DNA from: Flavobacteriales bacterium
Lineage (GTDB): Bacteria; Bacteroidota; Bacteroidia; Flavobacteriales_F; PHOS-HE28
Direction: 5' to 3'
Length of the DNA stretch: 64,000 bases
Assembly (NCBI GenBank): GCA_016705545.1
Contig: JADIYA010000001.1
Location: 558,001-622,000 of the forward strand
In this document: positions 61,393-64,000 of the stretch, piece after piece
Layout: each line of letters starts with the position of its first letter
How positions within the stretch are numbered: position 1 is the stretch's first letter
Made by a program: the position numbers and the translations under genes
Notes under the pieces: generated by a model
What the model saw: the letters and a program-made list of their open reading frames with translations, nothing else
Told to the model about the DNA's origin: nothing
Database searches by the model: none

Positions 61393-63816
61393 TCAATTCA
61401 ATGCTTCGGTGTCTGTGGCGCTCGATCGGGGGCGCTTCCCTTCCCCTTCAATCTGCAACTCGGCCACCTCGATGTCCGAATCCTCATCGAGGATGTCGAG
61501 CAGCGGTTCGCTGAGGCTGCGCGCTGCTATGGTCTGCTCAAAGCTCAATAGCAGCGATGGAAGGATGATGAGGTTGGTGAGCATGGCCACCAGCAAAGTG
61601 AAGGAGATGAGAAGTCCGAGCGCCTGCGTGCCCCCGAACTCGGAGAAGCTGAAGAGCAGGAAGCCGCAGAAGAGCACGATGCTGGTGTACATCATGCTCA
61701 CCCCGGCCTCGCGCAGCGCGCTGAGCACAGCCTGCCGGATGGTCCCGGAGCCGTGCTTGATCTCCATGCGGTATCGCGAGAGGTAATGGATCGCGTCATC
61801 CACCGCAATGCCGAAGGCCACGCTGAATACGAGAATAGTGCTGGGCTTGATGGGGATGTCCATGAACCCCATGAGGCCTGCTGTGGCAACCAGTGGCACA
61901 AGGTTGGGCACGAGCGAGATGAGCACCATGCGCGCCGACCCGAGCAACAAGGCCATGAGGCCCGCGATCAGCGCCACGGCCATCACCAGCGAAACCGCCA
62001 GGTTCTTCACCATGTACTTGCTCCCCTCCAGGAACACCACGCTGGTGCCCGTGATCACGGCATCGAACTTATCCGGCGGGAAGAGCGAATCGACCTGCAC
62101 ACGCATGCGCGCCAGCAGGGGATCCATGCGCAGGGTCCCGATGTCAGCCACCTGCACGGTGACGCGCGTTGATTGACGATCGGCATCGATGAATCCGCGC
62201 GCGACGCCATCCTGCTCGGAGGCCGGCTCCAGGTACGGCAGGATGAAGGTCTTCTCCGATCCGCCCAACAGCGCATAACGCTCCGGATCACCTCCGTAGA
62301 ACGATTGCTTGATGAACTTGACCGCATCAGCGACGGAGAGCGAGCGTGACAGCTCCGGATAGGTGGCGAGCGAATCCTGCAGGCGCGCCAGACGCTTGAG
62401 GTTCGCCTCCTTCAGCACCTGGCCTTTCTTCCGTGTATCCACCATCACTTCCAAGGGCATCACGCCGCCGAAGCGCTGCTCCAGGAAACGCAGGTCCTCC
62501 ATGATGGCGTGGTCTTGCGGCAAGTCATCCACCACGCGCGTATCGCTGCGCAGCCGCGAGACGCCCACAAGGCCCACCACCACCACCAAGACCGTGATCG
62601 CATACACCAATGGCCGATGGTGCAGCACGATGCGTTCCAGTCCAGAGGTCGCTTTATCCACCCAGCGACGATCGAGATGGGCCAGGTGCCGGTCCTTGGG
62701 CTCGCCTTGAAGGCTGAACAGAATGGGTACCAGCAGCAGGCTCAGCACGAAGACGGCCATGATGTTGAGCGAGGCCACGAGTCCGAACTGGCGCAGTGTA
62801 TCACTGTAGGTGATCACGAAAGACCCGAATCCGACCGCCGTTGTGGCATTGGTCATGAAGGAGGCCCGGCCCACACGGTACACCACCCGGCCCAGCGCCT
62901 TCACCCGGTTCCGGTGCGCAGCGTACTCCTGGTGGTACTTGTTGATGAGGAAGATGCAATTGGGGATGCCGATCACCACGATCAGCGGCGGCATGATGGC
63001 CATGACGAGCGTGATCGGATAGCCCAGCAAACCGATGGTGCCGAGTGCCCAGACCACGGCCACCGCTACCACGGTGAGGCAGGTGAGCATGACGCGCCAG
63101 CTCCGGAAGAAGAGCAAGAGCAGCACGGCCACCACCAGCAGCATGAGGCCGGTGAAGAGGCGCAGCTCCGACTTGGTGAGGCCGGTGACCACCGTGCGGA
63201 TGTATGGCAGCCCGCTGCGGCGCACCTTGAAGCTGCTCGCCTCGAACTCGCGCACGCGCGCATCGATCAGCTCCACCATATCGCCCCGCTGCTCGCTGTT
63301 GAATCGCTCAGGGTTCACGAACACCATCATGAGGCTGGCGCCGGTACTGTCGTTGTAAAGCAGATCGCGGTAGAAGGGCAATGTGCGCACCAACTGGCGG
63401 ATGCTGTCGGTCTCCGTTTGCGTACGGGGCGGATCCGGCACCATGGCGCGGAGGCGGAAGCGCTTAAGGCTGTCGTCGCGCAGCAGGTTGAAGAGGTGGG
63501 CCTCGGAGAAGACCGAGTCCACGCCGGGCTGATTCTTGAGGTCGGTGCCCAATTGCCACCAGGCGCGGTAATGCCCCAATTCGGTCAGGCGCGGGTCCTC
63601 CACCGCCAGCACGATCACATTGCCATCCTCGCTGAAACGGCTCAGCAGGCGCTCGTACTGCACATACGCGCTATCATCCTTTGGGAGCAGGCCACCGTAA
63701 CGGTAGCTCATGCGCACACGGCTCATGCCCCAGCCCATGAAGAGCGTGATCAGGCCCAGCACCACGAGGATGCCGTTGCGATTCCGCAGGATTCGACTGC
63801 TAAGCCAGGCCCACAT
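61393..63816 (-). CDS. MMPL/RND-family transporter
   Basis: This is an 807-residue inner-membrane protein. It has an N-terminal helix (20-38), a periplasmic domain (about 40-210), helices around 220-385 with FFRSWRVMLTCLTVVAVAVVWALGTIG and IGIPNCIFLINKYHQEY, a second periplasmic domain (about 450-600), and a final helix set with DIPIKPSTILVFSVAFGIAVDDAIHYLSRYRM. The IAVDDAIH motif carries acidic residues of the proton-relay type found in MMPL/RND exporters. Transport of a lipid or hopanoid-like cargo is the family theme; the actual substrate is unknown. It is first in an operon with rfbA and a polyprenyl synthase. Confidence 0.9.
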   Translation of the reverse strand: MWAWLSSRILRNRNGILVVLGLITLFMGWGMSRVRMSYRYGGLLPKDDSAYVQYERLLSRFSEDGNVIVLAVEDPRLTELGHYRAWWQLGTDLKNQPGVDSVFSEAHLFNLLRDDSLKRFRLRAMVPDPPRTQTETDSIRQLVRTLPFYRDLLYNDSTGASLMMVFVNPERFNSEQRGDMVELIDARVREFEASSFKVRRSGLPYIRTVVTGLTKSELRLFTGLMLLVVAVLLLLFFRSWRVMLTCLTVVAVAVVWALGTIGLLGYPITLVMAIMPPLIVVIGIPNCIFLINKYHQEYAAHRNRVKALGRVVYRVGRASFMTNATTAVGFGSFVITYSDTLRQFGLVASLNIMAVFVLSLLLVPILFSLQGEPKDRHLAHLDRRWVDKATSGLERIVLHHRPLVYAITVLVVVVGLVGVSRLRSDTRVVDDLPQDHAIMEDLRFLEQRFGGVMPLEVMVDTRKKGQVLKEANLKRLARLQDSLATYPELSRSLSVADAVKFIKQSFYGGDPERYALLGGSEKTFILPYLEPASEQDGVARGFIDADRQSTRVTVQVADIGTLRMDPLLARMRVQVDSLFPPDKFDAVITGTSVVFLEGSKYMVKNLAVSLVMAVALIAGLMALLLGSARMVLISLVPNLVPLVATAGLMGFMDIPIKPSTILVFSVAFGIAVDDAIHYLSRYRMEIKHGSGTIRQAVLSALREAGVSMMYTSIVLFCGFLLFSFSEFGGTQALGLLISFTLLVAMLTNLIILPSLLLSFEQTIAARSLSEPLLDILDEDSDIEVAELQIEGEGKRPRSSATDTEALN

Positions 63817-63893
63817 GGGTGATCGCGCCAGCCAATTCTGGCGCCCGGCAAAGGAACGCTTTCCGACCTAGGCCGCAGAGCTACCTTGCTCGC

Positions 63894-64000
63894 ATGTTCG
63901 CGCGAGCCAAGGATGCGCTGGAATGGGGGCGCTGCGCGACTCCGCGGCGCTTGCGGAATGCCGCCGCGCTTTGGGCCAGCTATCAGCGCGCCAAGCGAAC
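63894..64000 (+). CDS. N-terminal fragment, possibly a radical SAM protein (cut by window edge)
   Basis: Only 35 codons are present, reading MFARAKDALEWGRCATP and then LRNAAALWASYQRAKR. In Bacteroidota, SPASM/radical SAM proteins often begin with a similar basic amphipathic stretch before the SIEPT-CNxxCxxC region, which would lie beyond the edge. The cysteine cluster is not visible, so the call is a guess. It is divergent from the MMPL gene with 77 bp between. Confidence 0.35.
   Translation, partial: MFARAKDALEWGRCATPRRLRNAAALWASYQRAKR

Noticed and set aside
1..64000. tRNA, rRNA, insertion sequences, prophage or defence systems
   Set aside because: No cloverleaf, rRNA core sequence, transposase DDE motif, integrase or nuclease/methylase cluster was recognised in any gap or frame.

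Overview
The window is about 64 kb of a high-GC member of the Bacteroidota, most likely a Flavobacteriales-type genome. The evidence is that seven or so secreted proteins end in a type IX secretion (T9SS) type A sorting domain. Other lineage-typical features are a fused ResB-CcsA cytochrome c maturation protein, an S46 dipeptidyl-peptidase, a Bacteroidota-length YidC, DUF5606 and GDYXXLXY/DUF2157 proteins, and TAnnTTTG-like promoter elements. Coding density is high. I saw no tRNA, rRNA, transposase, phage gene or CRISPR array. High GC creates many long antisense open frames, which are left out.

Layout. 1-11 kb: gyrB (cut by the left edge), a TPR protein plus outer-membrane barrel pair (the TPR gene carries a frameshift), ftsE, two glycosyltransferases and murB. 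11-20 kb: two tandem di-haem peroxidase-type cytochromes, an S9 peptidase, a T9SS-exported blue-copper-like protein, a T9SS M28 peptidase and a T9SS five-haem cytochrome. 20-32 kb: DUF5606, an EI24/CysZ-like membrane protein, a broken GDYXXLXY gene beside DUF2157, a badly frameshifted T9SS gene behind an 8-bp tandem repeat, a propeller-like T9SS protein, an S46 peptidase, a DUF6438-like lipoprotein and yidC. At 32.4 kb lies a 127-bp relic of the 3' end of a sucB-type gene, which is about 93% identical to the intact sucB 18.5 kb away.

32.8-51 kb is the most distinctive part. It opens with ccsBA (haem attachment to c-type cytochromes) and a ChaN-like protein. A mostly minus-strand locus follows: an OB-fold lipoprotein, an outer-membrane barrel, a 22-haem cytochrome, a 20-haem cytochrome, a membrane-anchored 2x[4Fe-4S]/FAD/NAD(P) oxidoreductase and a di-haem-b membrane protein. 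After a T9SS protein and a small unknown protein come a 12-haem cytochrome and a second di-haem-b protein. Stop/start overlaps (ATGA, GTGA, TGATG) tie these into at least three translationally coupled groups. I infer a route from cytoplasmic NAD(P)H and/or the quinone pool through cytochrome b and periplasmic multihaem cytochromes to an outer-membrane barrel, that is, an extracellular electron transfer-like system. The T9SS-exported five-haem and copper proteins could be surface partners. A ferritin-VIT1 (MbfA-like) iron exporter flanks the locus.

51-64 kb: sucB and sucA, two hypothetical proteins, a T9SS surface protein with a clear terminator, a TIGR01777 epimerase, the operon MMPL transporter - rfbA - polyprenyl synthase, and the first codons of a gene at the right edge that may encode a radical SAM protein.

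Several genes carry apparent single-base losses, many explainable as shortened two- or three-base runs. Sequencing indels therefore need to be excluded before these genes are called dead.
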